A stretch of DNA of 57,344 bases from Mariniblastus sp. (lineage in GTDB: Bacteria > Planctomycetota > Planctomycetia > Pirellulales > Pirellulaceae): contig JABACA010000013.1 of assembly GCA_014237975.1 (NCBI GenBank), forward strand, positions 1 through 57,344, written 5' to 3'. The first letter of the stretch is position 1. Each line of letters starts with the position of its first letter. Below, one piece after another: positions 8,901 through 17,829 of the stretch. The position numbers were made by a program, and so were the translations under genes. The notes beneath the pieces are model-generated. The model had not been told where the DNA came from. It did no database searches and saw only the letters and a list, made by a program, of their open reading frames with translations.

Positions 8901-10125
8901 TGAGGTTCTTGAGAAATTCCTCTGGATCCTTGGTGCCCTGTGTGGAAAGCACAAAACCGACCCCGGCCCCCGTCAATGTGGCTGCATTATTGACCTGGGC
9001 TTCCCACTTGCGGGTGCGGTCTTCCAATACGCCCTTGGAGACCGGGACACGTTTGTCAATCTCGTCCTCATCATCCTGTCCTCGGCGGCCAAAACCAAAA
9101 CTCGACCGACGCCGGGGAGCTTGCTTGCCCAGTTCGGGAGCTGCGGGAAAATCAATCCGTAAAATGATGGGTACGTCAAGTGACTTTAATTCATCCGTCA
9201 GTTCATAGCCGTGTTGCACTCCGTCCAGGACCAGCCGCAAACCAAATTCATTGGCCAGGTTGTTGGCTCGATAGATTTCATCGATTTTGGATGCCGGTAA
9301 AACGAAGGGCATCTGGCCTGCCAATAATTTCCCAATGGAATCCATGGCCGGGTCACGAGGAGGTCGCGGGATCCCTTTCTTGACTTTTTGATAAACGGCC
9401 CAACTCGTTTGGTAATGTTGCGCATCGAGCAAGGTTTGCCGTAAATGAGCGACCGAACCCATCAGGCTCCTGGGATAACCATCCCCGGATGCCCGCCAGC
9501 CACCAGCAAGTGCAAAATCATCTTGCAGAATCGCGTCGCGAACGGCCGACACATTGGGATCGTCCAGCGCGACTACGGTGGTTGTGCCGTTGATCAATTC
9601 ACCGGAAGGCATGACATGCGCCGTTGTAAAACCAACACTCCGCCAGGCTTTCGCTTCGTCGTCCGAGACGTTGATAAAACGCGAAGAAGAATAATCCGGA
9701 TAGATTCCCTTGCGGTTCACTTCTTGTGTAGACGCCGCAATTTGGGTCGCCAAATCAATATCACGGCGATCGGGACCTGAGCCCGTTTCACGACCATCTT
9801 CCTCCGAGTCAGGCAGGCCCTTGGTCGTACCGGAATCGATGAAGCCGGCGTAAATCACCATCCCCTGACAATCGATCACTTTGGCATCAAATGGAATTTC
9901 CAGGTCGGCGCCTACCGATTCGATCAGTCCATTGCGCACCACAACCGTTCCGTTCTCAATCACTTGGCCCGGCTGGGTTACGATCTTGGCACCTTTCAAT
10001 GCAATCGCAATTGGATCGTTTCCAAATGTGGCGGGCAGGAAACCCAACAGGCAGAGACTGAAGGTCATCAGAGTCACATAAAAAGATTGCCCGACAAACG
10101 TCTTTCGGCCCAGTTGGTATGTCAT
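5911..10125 (-). CDS. Exported protein with three amidohydrolase-like modules
   Basis: A 1404-residue exported protein. ATG 10123-10125 follows AAGGAAGA at five bases, and residues 1-35 form a signal peptide. Module 1 (about 40-475) and module 3 (about 985-1400) have amidohydrolase ends (VIYAGFIDSG; VYPGFIDGGS; the closing GTIEAGKIANL and GTLEVGKRADIIV) but lack the HxH metal pair. Module 2 (about 575-955) has CHSHM (His632, His634), HCHCYNSGE (His788, His790), LTLEHG (His811, His816) and NSDSGE (Asp873), so it alone looks able to bind metal. Residues about 478-555 are a very acidic/basic linker rich in D, E, K, S. This is roughly three times the length of a single imidazolonepropionase-like enzyme. 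Substrate unknown. Confidence 0.88.
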   Translation of the reverse strand: MTYQLGRKTFVGQSFYVTLMTFSLCLLGFLPATFGNDPIAIALKGAKIVTQPGQVIENGTVVVRNGLIESVGADLEIPFDAKVIDCQGMVIYAGFIDSGTTKGLPDSEEDGRETGSGPDRRDIDLATQIAASTQEVNRKGIYPDYSSSRFINVSDDEAKAWRSVGFTTAHVMPSGELINGTTTVVALDDPNVSAVRDAILQDDFALAGGWRASGDGYPRSLMGSVAHLRQTLLDAQHYQTSWAVYQKVKKGIPRPPRDPAMDSIGKLLAGQMPFVLPASKIDEIYRANNLANEFGLRLVLDGVQHGYELTDELKSLDVPIILRIDFPAAPELGKQAPRRRSSFGFGRRGQDDEDEIDKRVPVSKGVLEDRTRKWEAQVNNAATLTGAGVGFVLSTQGTKDPEEFLKNLRLAIEKGLPADEALAALTVRPASLFGLSDQLGTIEAGKIANLAIMSDDFSNEQAEVKYTVVNGNLFENKQSEEDESGRGGPRGRRGKDGSKRSTDKPDEKRKPDSKDDKPAKQEGQSDDAEPSKADAGDKDGDQEDSDEEEEVVVMDWPIETDASRIPQTRTGGNLFIHKANVITAVNGMLRDTSILVQDGKIVAIGADLVPPEGTMVIDGQGAWVMPGIIDCHSHMVAGGNEGTLSVTPEVRCEDNMVSDDLGVYRAAAGGVTAANVLHGSANTIGGQRIVIQMKYKANPKDMLFPDFPEGIKFALGENVIRNESRFPNTRMGVESVLRTAFEAARQYKSDWQRFNELSPAEQANTIPPRRDLRLETLQKVLDNQILVHCHCYNSGEILMLLKTLSKFGIEHLTLEHGLEAYKIAPEIARFGKNGANLSTFADFWGYKVEAYDAVPYNVALIEAAGGTPILNSDSGERVRRLNHDAAKMVRWGGMSYQDAIRTITLNPAIALKLNDVVGSIEVGKRADLALFNGHPLNTYSRAFMTLVDGEVVFDREGERGGPYPLDEKSGVAASLPDLNANGVYAITNAAIYPGAAPPIQKGTLLIKDGKIAAVGGAETAVPQGATIVDGSNLMVYPGFIDGGSTVANSDLGLSDAGEQGQIKPDLQVASALKPDSPLIGLTRFTGATCSVTMPTGGLISGQSAVVQYDGWNFDDLVFVPQLALEMSLPSKKIGEEQRRGRRFGPPSRESEEETPDKPKPELSPYDTVMKLFEDTREYDRIKTEAAKRKVRGPDFDNQLEALVPFARKEKPVVIRVRSATDILDAIEFAKELDIKAVLRDSGTESWKVADQLAEANIPILIGPITKSVSSEYDPYDTVYRLPARLHEAGVLFGFYSDSNTMARDLPLSAGLAVGYGLPEDEALAALTSNTAKIYGIDQQVGTLEVGKRADIIVTDRSPLQATSNVIHMFIGGKPIDVDDNAHTDLYNKYLKRLKGRPANDGSGS

Positions 10126-10298
10126 AGATCTTCCTTTGCCATTGCCACAGGTAATAAATATGGATGTATCTCGAGACTGTAGTTTGGTCCATTCATTTGA
10201 CAGAATCAATAGTTGCAGCAGTCGCTTTCCCAAAACGCCCCCCGATCGGGCCAACCGTCACTCTGAGCCAAGTCTGGCCGGTCGCCGGCTACCGCGGG

Positions 10299-12748
10299 TT
10301 AAATACCAGGAAGATCCGTTGGGAGTCCGGCTGTCTGATCTTCGGAAGGTAGCGGCTCGATGCGGGTCAATTGGTCGGGACTTGCCAAGGTCTGTAACCA
10401 AAATTCTGTGGCCCGGTACATCGCCTGGTGCAACAGCGTTCCCTCCGGGTAAGTCCCGTCTTCCAGCCTGCCGGCGGGAACACCCGTCATCAGTTCTAAA
10501 GCATCAAAAATATTATCAACCGCGTAGATATTAAATTGCTGTTGCTCAACGGCCGTTACCAGATCCTCTCGCAGCTGCAAATCGCCCGCGTTTGATTTGG
10601 GAATGACAACGCCCTGGTCACCGGTCAGGCCAAAATAATTGCAGGCATCAAAAAACCCTTCTATTTTTTCATTAACACCACCAATCGCCTCCAAGTGGCC
10701 CCGTTGGTCAATCGCCCCTGTCATGGCCATGCTTTGCCAAACGGGTATCCCGGTCAAAGCACTTAACAGACAGATGATTTCGGCACCTGAGGCCGAATCG
10801 CCATCGATCCCGCCATAGCTTTGTTCAAACGCCAAGCTGGCACTGAACGCCAACGGATGTTTGATCGGCAGCAACCGTCGCAGCAGTCCGCCCAGGATAT
10901 GAAAGCCCTTGGTATGAATCGAACCCGACATTTGAGCTCGGCCTTCGATATTGATCAAACCGGCCCGGCCTGGCCCAATCGAGGCCGTAATCCTGGCTGG
11001 AAAACCGTAGGTCAGCTGTCCCGATCGCATTACGGCCAACCCGTTGATCTGACCTACTACCTGTCCGTTCGTCTGAACCATGATGGTTTCCGACTCAACC
11101 ATCTCCTGGAATTTTCGCGAGGGCATACTGGCCCGCTGCTTGGTTCGGGTAACGGCCTGTGTCACGTGTTGGCGTTGAACCGTTTGCTGGTCCGCCAGGT
11201 AAGCGGCCTCCCTGGCGATATCGGCAATCCTGCCGAACTTGGCGGTCAACTTTCCTTTCCTGGCAGCCACACGAGCGCCATGTTCGACCAACGCGGCAAT
11301 GGCCGATTTGTGAAAGTGTGGCACCCCTCATGTAAACTCAAATACGAAACGACCGAAGCATATTGGTTGGCCGAGTCATGGTTGCGAATCAGCTCACTGT
11401 CAAAGTCCGCCAGAACTTTAAATAACTCTCGAAAGTCCGGATCTGCCTGATCCAGTGCATAGTAGGTTTTTAAATCTCCGATCAGGATGACTCTGACCTG
11501 GACGCTGATCGGTTCCGGCTGAACCACGATGTGCGGTCTCATCCAGCCAATTTCCGGAGGTACGATTTCCAGTTGACCATTACGCAACGTTTTCATGAGG
11601 GCCCGCCAGGCTCCCGGTTCGTTGAGCAGGTCCTGGACTTCAAGGACCAAATAACCATGGTCGGCTCTCAACAGGGCCCCTCCATTGATACCGCGATAGT
11701 CCGCAATGGCTGCACCGCCCGGGCCCCATTTTGGTTCGACCGTACCGAGCAGATTAATCAGGCTGGGCGAACGCTCCATCACCACCGGCCGCTTGTCGCG
11801 TTCTTCCTGGGTCAAGACAATATTGACACCGTATAACTCAGCCAGATCCAGGTCATCCTCGGGATCCTGGGGTTGCAATCGAAACTCGATCGCATCTGCA
11901 ATCATCTCATCGATAAACGTGTTCACCGCCGCAACCGGGTAATCCGATCTGATCGACTCGGTCAATGCACTCAACAGTTCCGTGGCGGCCGTCTCGGTCC
12001 ACTGCCGAATGGCCAGACTTCCCTCACGAATTTTCTGCGACACCCGTTGGCGGGTTTCCAGCATCTGCTGACTGAAATCAGGCAGGGATTTTTCAAAGGA
12101 CGCCAACTGTTTTGGTGGCACCTTACCTTGGGACACCATCGCCTGCAGCTGTTGAGGCGGGACCGGTTGACCATCGACAACCGGGAAAATGGCGGTTTGG
12201 GCAACGGGTCCATTCTGCATGGATACCAAGGCCATGCCGCTTGCCGCCAGGGCATCTTCGAGGGGTTTGGAAAGAGCCTCCACTTCGGATTGAATCGCCT
12301 GCTGCATGGCGACTCGCTCCGATCTTAACGGTTCGCTGTCGAGTGCCTTGGCCAGACCACCCGAGACGAACTCTGCTACTTCACCCAGCTTTCGACGAAA
12401 ACGACGGGCCGTACCTGCCGGCAATCTGAGCAGCCTCGGTTGATGCGGTCGGCTGAAATTATGAACGTAGCAATAGTCCTGCTTCTGTTGCGTGGTCAAT
12501 TGCAGACGGTCCAGCCGTTGAGCAACCATTCGCATACGGCCCGTTCCGCTGGCACCACGAACATAAACATTTTGTCCCGGCGCACGGCACTGGACACCGA
12601 ATTCGATCGCCGTCCGCGCCGTTTCCTGCCCCAGAACTTCAATCGCCGGATCAACCTGTTGGGTCGTTTCAAAATCAAATATTTGCGGATCGCATTGCCA
12701 GTGAACCTGGTCGACCGTCAATCGCCCAGGATGATTCGGATTAGACAT
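10299..12748 (-). CDS. Lon-like (LonB-type) ATP-dependent protease, split by a one-base frameshift
   Basis: Two overlapping frames together encode an 816-residue AAA plus Lon-protease protein. The first (12748 to about 11324, 475 residues) has the AAA_32-type ATPase: a GASGTGR phosphate loop near residue 66, a helical insert, and GYLVLEVQDLL as Walker B. It ends LSLHEG and then runs out of homology. The second frame (11324 to 10299) resumes at once with PHFHKSAIAALVEHGAR, then the Lon C-domain with the catalytic dyad: Ser177 in GGIDGDSASG and Lys220 in IGGVNEK, 43 apart as in Lon. The junction is a run of four G; five would give one frame. It degrades or processes unknown substrates. Whether the break is real or a read error cannot be told here. 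Confidence 0.85.
11321..11332 (-). other. Frameshift site in the Lon-like gene
   Basis: On the minus strand the sequence is CAT GAG GGG TGC. Reading straight gives HEGC and leaves the family; stepping back one base after GGG gives HEG-VPHF, the expected Lon-family continuation. The run of four G at 11324-11327 is the only plausible indel site because protein similarity is continuous on both sides. Confidence 0.75.
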
Positions 12749-12889
12749 TCGCGCTCACAAAAAGAAGGTTGTGCAAGAACCTCTTTTGTAGCGGTTTACA
12801 TCGAGTTTTCAATAAGCGACAGGATGCGCATGGTCGAACAGGATGAAAAAACTCGTTTTACAGCCTGACGATCATCGGCACCTACCGGG

Positions 12890-14116
12890 CTACTCGGTCA
12901 AAATGGTGGGCAGGTTGTTGGCGATCTCCTCGAAAATAGCAACCAACGCTTCCCCATCATCGGCGTGGTAATGGGTTCCACCACCGATCGCAGCCACCTG
13001 GGCCATCGCTTGCTGATCCGCTCCAGCTGTAAATGTGACCGTGTGAATCGTCACATTGTTGTTGGCTATAATTTGTGCCGCGACATCTTCCGGATTGGGA
13101 GTTTTGTTATTTTCGCCATCGGTCAATATTACGATGGTCTTGGCGGCAAACGGCCGAGCCCCTTGGCCATCAATAATGGCCGGCAGACCAATCTCCATAC
13201 CTAATCCAATGGCCGTCCACCCGCTGGGATACTCATCGGCGACGATTTCTCGGATTGGATCATAGTCATTGTCCAAATCGGTTCTTAAGCTGGCCGTTGT
13301 ATCAAACGTGGTCAATGACACATGTTCCTCTTGATCGGTTTCGTCCAGCACATTCAAAAATGCCTCCACGCCAAGATCCAGAAAATACCATCGACTGTGC
13401 CGTGCCGCCGACTGCGAGTTATACCGGCGATCATAGGCAAATTCATGCATGTCACCGCTCAACTGATACACGGTGTTATAGGAAAACGAATTGCCATTGA
13501 TTGCATTCCGCCTTTCCCAGTAGCTGATTTGTCCCTGGTAGTAGAGACTGTTGAGTTCTTGCTGCAGCGCAGGGATGTCCTTGTACCATTGCATCGAGCC
13601 CGATCGGTCAAGCACCAGTGCAATATCCCTGTCCAGTTGCGTGGCAATCGAACGACGGCTGACCGTGAAATCCCGGGTGCCGGGAATGGCCTGGAACGCC
13701 AGGGGCATCTCAACCACGCCGATCACCGCCAAGCTGGTAGCAATCTCCGAGCCATCGTCGACCGCCTCCTTGCTGACCTCGGTGAATTCGTATTTCCCCA
13801 TCCCATTCTCTCCACGAATGGAAATGCCAAATTTCATATAGTCTTCGTTCATCGGGACGTTTAATGGCTGGCCCCCAACCTGGTTCAGCGCGGCAATTCT
13901 TTGCGCATGAAGATAACCAGCATCGGTCGTTTGATAAATGCTCATCGCGCGTCCCCCGGCATGCGCTGCTGCGTCGGTTGCAACTTTTAACTCCGTACTG
14001 CGTAGTTGCATGTAAGCCAGATTGATAGAAAACCCTGACATTAGGAACAAGACTGGTAAGAGACATGCAAAAAGGGGAGCAACCGCGCCTTTCCTTGACT
14101 GTTTAACTGGGTTCAT
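12890..14116 (-). CDS. TadG-like protein with von Willebrand factor A domain
   Basis: A 408-residue protein of the TadG type. ATG 14114-14116 follows AAGGTCGTGAAA; an in-frame TTG nine codons earlier is less likely. The N-terminus has a basic patch, then SRKGAVAPLFACLLPVLFLMSG, the TadG/Flp-type N-terminal anchor (residues 7-30), and an Ala-rich segment (KVATDAAAHAGGRAM). The VWA domain begins near residue 163 with a full MIDAS motif DRSGSM (Asp170, Ser172, Ser174), later a Thr (TTFDTTAS) and an Asp (ILTDGEN). It should be a surface-facing, metal-dependent adhesion or assembly protein. It follows two TadE-like genes on the same strand with a 48-base gap, and probably forms one unit with them. 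Confidence 0.87.
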   Translation of the reverse strand: MNPVKQSRKGAVAPLFACLLPVLFLMSGFSINLAYMQLRSTELKVATDAAAHAGGRAMSIYQTTDAGYLHAQRIAALNQVGGQPLNVPMNEDYMKFGISIRGENGMGKYEFTEVSKEAVDDGSEIATSLAVIGVVEMPLAFQAIPGTRDFTVSRRSIATQLDRDIALVLDRSGSMQWYKDIPALQQELNSLYYQGQISYWERRNAINGNSFSYNTVYQLSGDMHEFAYDRRYNSQSAARHSRWYFLDLGVEAFLNVLDETDQEEHVSLTTFDTTASLRTDLDNDYDPIREIVADEYPSGWTAIGLGMEIGLPAIIDGQGARPFAAKTIVILTDGENNKTPNPEDVAAQIIANNNVTIHTVTFTAGADQQAMAQVAAIGGGTHYHADDGEALVAIFEEIANNLPTILTE

Positions 14117-14164
14117 TTTCACGACCTTGTTGTGAGTATCCAATGACCTTCTTGGTAACTCGAT

Positions 14165-14626
14165 CTAATTCGAGTTATAGTATCCAGCGTAACGTTCTGT
14201 ATTGAGTGAGACTTCCGAACGAATTTCTTTACCTTGGTAGATGCTGGCAAAGAAAAATGAGTTGTCCTCCATCGGAATCACGATTTTGATGGTTACGGTA
14301 CGAGTCAGTGGCTCGATTTCCTCGCCATCGTTGATGGTGATGGTGGCGTTTTGAGTCCCCAACCGCGCCAGCACCTGATGCGCCATCAAGATCGCATCAT
14401 CGTTGTCGGCGCCTTCGACAATCACAAAACGGGCCGTCTCGTAGGCCGCGTTGTTGGCCAAGTCTCTCATCATGCTCAAGCGGGCAAATTCGGCACAGCA
14501 CAAGATGACAACGAACAAGGCCGGTGCAACCAACGCAAATTCGACGGCCGTGGCACCACGCCGCTGGAAACGTGAACGTTGATTTCCGCGGCAAAATTTC
14601 ATAACCGGTTTCTTATTGCTATTCAT
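14165..14626 (-). CDS. TadE-like pseudopilin-related protein (second copy)
   Basis: A 153-residue TadE-family protein. The N-terminal hallmark RRGATAVEFALVAPALFVVI is at about residues 23-42: basic cap, the conserved Glu of the prepilin-like peptidase site and one transmembrane helix. The rest is an extracytoplasmic beta-rich domain. The ATG at 14624-14626 overlaps the stop of the upstream TadE-like gene (ATGAATAG), pointing to translational coupling; a GTG at 14635 is also in frame. Members of this family act with TadG in tight-adherence pili or other secreted assemblies. No TadA ATPase or secretin is present here. Confidence 0.85.
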   Translation of the reverse strand: MNSNKKPVMKFCRGNQRSRFQRRGATAVEFALVAPALFVVILCCAEFARLSMMRDLANNAAYETARFVIVEGADNDDAILMAHQVLARLGTQNATITINDGEEIEPLTRTVTIKIVIPMEDNSFFFASIYQGKEIRSEVSLNTERYAGYYNSN

Positions 14627-15095
14627 CAAATTCACGGGCCATAACTACTTTGGCTGAGATTCGGCGATCCGATCCAAGGATCCCCCACTCGTAAAACGTG
14701 TTTTCATCTGTCGGCGCATCAACCAGCACCTCAATTTCATCTAGCGCTTGGAGAACACTAAAGTCCGCCGGAATGATGGTAATGTCCGCCTGGACGACAC
14801 CCCTTGCATCCAGGACGTTCTGGACCGCCGCCTCAATCGACTCGCGGTCGCCGTTGCGGCGAACACCCGTACGGGCCCCTTCGAATGCGGCAATGGTCAA
14901 TGTCTGCTTCAGGTACATGTCCGAACAGACGCTGAGCGTTCCGAACATCAACAGCACCACCAACGGAACACACAGGGCACACTCGACCGCAGCTACCCCC
15001 CGGGCTCCGCGTGGAGACGCATGGACCAAGCGACTGCCCTGTTTGGAGCGGACGCTTGTCGGACGATATCGCCGAGATAATTGAAGCTGAGCCAT
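14619..15095 (-). CDS. TadE-like pseudopilin-related protein (first copy)
   Basis: A 158-residue protein with a basic, Arg-rich first 30 residues and then RGVAAVECALCVPLVVLLM, the TadE signature with its conserved Glu, followed by one helix and an outer domain (FEGARTGVRRNGD, ITIIPADFS). ATG 15093-15095 lies behind ACGGGAACTC; a GTG 12 codons upstream remains possible. Its stop overlaps the start of the next TadE-like gene. The two TadE copies are related but clearly divergent, so they are likely separate subunits rather than a recent duplication. Confidence 0.85.
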   Translation of the reverse strand: MAQLQLSRRYRPTSVRSKQGSRLVHASPRGARGVAAVECALCVPLVVLLMFGTLSVCSDMYLKQTLTIAAFEGARTGVRRNGDRESIEAAVQNVLDARGVVQADITIIPADFSVLQALDEIEVLVDAPTDENTFYEWGILGSDRRISAKVVMAREFDE

Positions 15096-15302
15096 GAGTT
15101 CCCGTTGGGGTATCAGCCAGTGATAAGACACATCTGTTCGTCAACCAAACTCTACGCCGGTTTGTGACAAGAATTCACCAACTAGCTGTAGTATTCCGAG
15201 TAATTTTTGATAGCAGCCTGGTCCTTTTCACGTCCGGTGCTGTTCGATTACGCATAATCGTTAAAGTCCAACCCCCCAACCGGACCGTCGACCACCGAGC
15301 CA

Positions 15303-15998
15303 CTAGAGTCGCGAAATGGCAATCTGACCCCGGAAACAGACGTCCACGTCAGATCCGTCGGTGCGACGGCGATCCCGATAGCGACTGGTATAAACGTAAC
15401 CCTCGGGTGTCGCTTCATATCCGCTCGGCAAAGGGTTCGGGTCAAGCTCACATTCAACCATTTCTGTCGGTTCCAGTGATGGGGCCGCGTCTGGAAAATT
15501 GACATTGATCAAACACGCATCCGCGGCATTGGGAGAAGTAGGGTTTCCGGCAACATAAGCGTTCAAAACGCGGTCCAGCATGGGGACAAGATTCTGCCAG
15601 TCAAACGGTTCTGAATATCGCTTTCGATACTGGGAAAGTGCCATGGAGCGGACTCCATGCAATTGAGCTTCACGGGCGGCAGCAACGGTACCCGAAACGT
15701 AAACATCGGACCCCAGATTCCCACCGTTATTCACGCCAGATAAAACCCAGTCAAACCGGATACCAAGCTGCGTCAGGGCAATCCGCACGCAATCGGCAGG
15801 CGTCCCGTTTAGTCGATAGCGATCGGCCGCCTGCTCGACCATTTCGATCGGTCGATTCAGCGTCATTTGATGGCTGATCCCGGATTGTTGTTCTTGGGGA
15901 GCAACCACCACCAGCCGGCCCAACGGTTGGGCAACCTGCCCGAGCATCGTCAGGCCAACTGCGTCCCAACCGTCATCATTGGTCAGCAGGATATTCAA
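15303..15998 (-). CDS. surE: 5'/3'-nucleotidase SurE
   Basis: A 231-residue cytoplasmic metal-dependent nucleotide phosphatase. I choose the TTG at 15996-15998, preceded by GCGAGGCGG, because it gives the canonical N-terminus MNILLTNDDG; an in-frame GTG at 16052 would add 18 residues with no family match. The metal site is visible: Asp8 and Asp9, Ser39 in APQEQQSG and the Asn in LSGVNNGGNLG. NGTPADCV and SGTVAAAREA are further family blocks. The C-terminal 40 residues (SRYRDRRRTDGSDVDV) include the usual late strand. It releases phosphate from nucleoside monophosphates and possibly short polyphosphates. It stands between the TadE unit and catalase with no coupling to either. Confidence 0.93.
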   Translation of the reverse strand: MNILLTNDDGWDAVGLTMLGQVAQPLGRLVVVAPQEQQSGISHQMTLNRPIEMVEQAADRYRLNGTPADCVRIALTQLGIRFDWVLSGVNNGGNLGSDVYVSGTVAAAREAQLHGVRSMALSQYRKRYSEPFDWQNLVPMLDRVLNAYVAGNPTSPNAADACLINVNFPDAAPSLEPTEMVECELDPNPLPSGYEATPEGYVYTSRYRDRRRTDGSDVDVCFRGQIAISRL

Positions 15999-16114
15999 TG
16001 TCCGCCTCGCGAAAAATATTGGAAAACATAGATGCCAGGCGCGAAGGGGCACAAGCCCGCCAGCGCAATCCGCTGATCATCAGCCCGTCCATCGCCCACG
16101 GTTTCTGGCAACCC

Positions 16115-16144
16115 AAAAAAGCCCGACGTTAAAGACACCGGGCT
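16115..16144 (-). terminator. Rho-independent terminator after catalase
   Basis: On the minus strand AGCCCG pairs with CGGGCT (16139-16144 and 16120-16125), with wobble and A/T pairs extending the stem inward around a short loop, followed by six T (16115-16120). It lies 29 bases beyond the catalase stop codon. Confidence 0.8.
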
Positions 16145-16172
16145 GGGGTTGGTTTACAAAGTGCGTCAACGG

Positions 16173-17648
16173 TTAGGACTGAACCGCTTCAAGCATTTCG
16201 GCCGGCACCTCGATGTTCAACTTTTCCGCCACGCGGCGACCATAATCAGGATCGGCACGGAAGAAGTGGCACAACTGCCGCATCTGGATCTCTTCGCGAG
16301 CACCACCCAGAGCTCCCGCGATGGCCGTGGTCAATCGATCTTTTTGCTCATCGCTAAACAGGCGGTATAAATTTCCAGCCTGGCTAAAGTCATCATGGTC
16401 TACGCGCGAATTGTAGCGATCAACCGAAACATCACCCAGGTGCAAGGGTGGCTCTGCGTAGACTGGATCCGCCTTGGGAGCCGCGTTATCACTGTTGGGA
16501 TGATAGTTGGTCGCGGCACCTCCCAGGCCTGTCGACATGGCCCCATCCCGCTGGTAATGCATGACCGGACATTTCGGTCGATTGACCGGCAACTGCTGGT
16601 AGTTGGTGCCCACACGGTAACGGTGTGCATCGGCATAGCTCATTAACCGAGCTTGCAACATCTTGTCGGGACTGTGTCCGATTCCAGGCACCAATGCCGA
16701 TGGGCTGAACGAGGCCTGCTCGACTTCCGCAAAATAGTTTTCCGGATTGCGATTCAATTCCATGATCCCGACTTCGATCAATGGGAAGTCTGCATGCGGC
16801 CAGACTTTCGTCAAATCAAATGGGTTCCATTTGAATTCATGGGCCTGCTTGTCAGTCATCACCTGGATGCAGACGCGCCATTTTGGGCAGTCCCCTTGAG
16901 CAATCGAATTAAACAGGTCCCGCTGGTGAGATTCCCTGTCCCGACCGATCAACTCGGTTGATTCTTCGTCCGTCATGCATTCGATACCTTGCATGGTTTT
17001 GAAATGGAATTTGCACCAAATCCGTTCATTGGCATCGTTGACCAAGCTATACGTATGACTGCCATATCCGTTCATGTTACGCAGTGTTCGCGGCAACCCT
17101 CGATCACTGAAAAGGATGGTCACCTGGTGCAGTGACTCGGGACACATCGACCAAAAATCCCACTGCATGTTCATGCAACGCATGTTAGTTTTGGGATCGC
17201 GTTTTTGTGTGTGAATGAAATTGGCAAATTTCAAAGGATCGCGAACAAAGAAGACGGGCGTGTTGTTGCCAACCAAGTCCCAGTTGCCCTGGTCCGTATA
17301 AAACTTGATCGCAAACCCGCGGACGTCTCGTTCGGCATCCGCCGCACCGCGCTCACCGGCAACGGTAGAGAATCGCAACAAGCACTCCGTCTGTTTACCC
17401 ACTTCAGCAAAAATCGAAGCCTTGCTGTATTTTGAAATGTCGTTAGTCACGGTGAACGTACCGTAGGCCGCTGAGCCCTTGGCATGCACGACTCGCTCGG
17501 GAATTCTCTCACGGTTGAAATGTTGCATTTGTTCGAGTAACTGAACATCCTGCATTAACAAGGGACCCCTCGGCCCCGCCGTAATGGAATTCTCGTTATC
17601 CGCGATAGGACAGCCTTCGGCGGTGGTCAGCTGTTTTTTGTCAGACAT
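16173..17648 (-). CDS. katA: Heme catalase (small-subunit type)
   Basis: A 491-residue monofunctional catalase that turns hydrogen peroxide into water and oxygen. The distal His is His55 in RVVHAKGSA, the distal Asn lies at 128/129 in [12 protein letters not shown] and the heme-ligand Tyr is Tyr338 in [12 protein letters not shown]. Length and the lack of a C-terminal flavodoxin-like domain put it with the small-subunit clade. The start is firm: GGGAG lies ten bases before the ATG, and the N-terminus [15 protein letters not shown] is typical. A palindromic element sits 43-66 bases upstream of the start and a terminator follows the stop, so it is a single-gene transcript, probably under peroxide or metal control. 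Confidence 0.96.
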   Translation of the reverse strand: MSDKKQLTTAEGCPIADNENSITAGPRGPLLMQDVQLLEQMQHFNRERIPERVVHAKGSAAYGTFTVTNDISKYSKASIFAEVGKQTECLLRFSTVAGERGAADAERDVRGFAIKFYTDQGNWDLVGNNTPVFFVRDPLKFANFIHTQKRDPKTNMRCMNMQWDFWSMCPESLHQVTILFSDRGLPRTLRNMNGYGSHTYSLVNDANERIWCKFHFKTMQGIECMTDEESTELIGRDRESHQRDLFNSIAQGDCPKWRVCIQVMTDKQAHEFKWNPFDLTKVWPHADFPLIEVGIMELNRNPENYFAEVEQASFSPSALVPGIGHSPDKMLQARLMSYADAHRYRVGTNYQQLPVNRPKCPVMHYQRDGAMSTGLGGAATNYHPNSDNAAPKADPVYAEPPLHLGDVSVDRYNSRVDHDDFSQAGNLYRLFSDEQKDRLTTAIAGALGGAREEIQMRQLCHFFRADPDYGRRVAEKLNIEVPAEMLEAVQS

Positions 17649-17677
17649 TTATCTAGCTCCCGTTTCAGATACCTTGC

Positions 17678-17714
17678 ACTTATTTTCAAGAAGATAAGTG
17701 TTACTACTTATCTT
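17678..17714 (-). promoter_or_regulatory. Candidate operator upstream of catalase
   Basis: AAGATAAGT (17691-17699) and ACTTATCTT (17706-17714) form a perfect 9-base inverted repeat around a 6-base spacer. A third half-site, ACTTAT (17678-17683), faces the middle one, giving three alternating copies of the same six bases. Lying 30-66 bases before the catalase ATG, it suits binding by a dimeric regulator such as a Fur/PerR-type or OxyR-type protein; the regulator is inference. Confidence 0.55.
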
Positions 17715-17829
17715 GCCGATGTAAATAATCAAATCGCTTATGCGCGAAATTGGCTTTGCCTATTGGCCGTCCGTGGTTGTCGCGAAGCCGTTTCCGGAAA
17801 CTCGATTGCGTGTCCCGAAGTATATCAAC

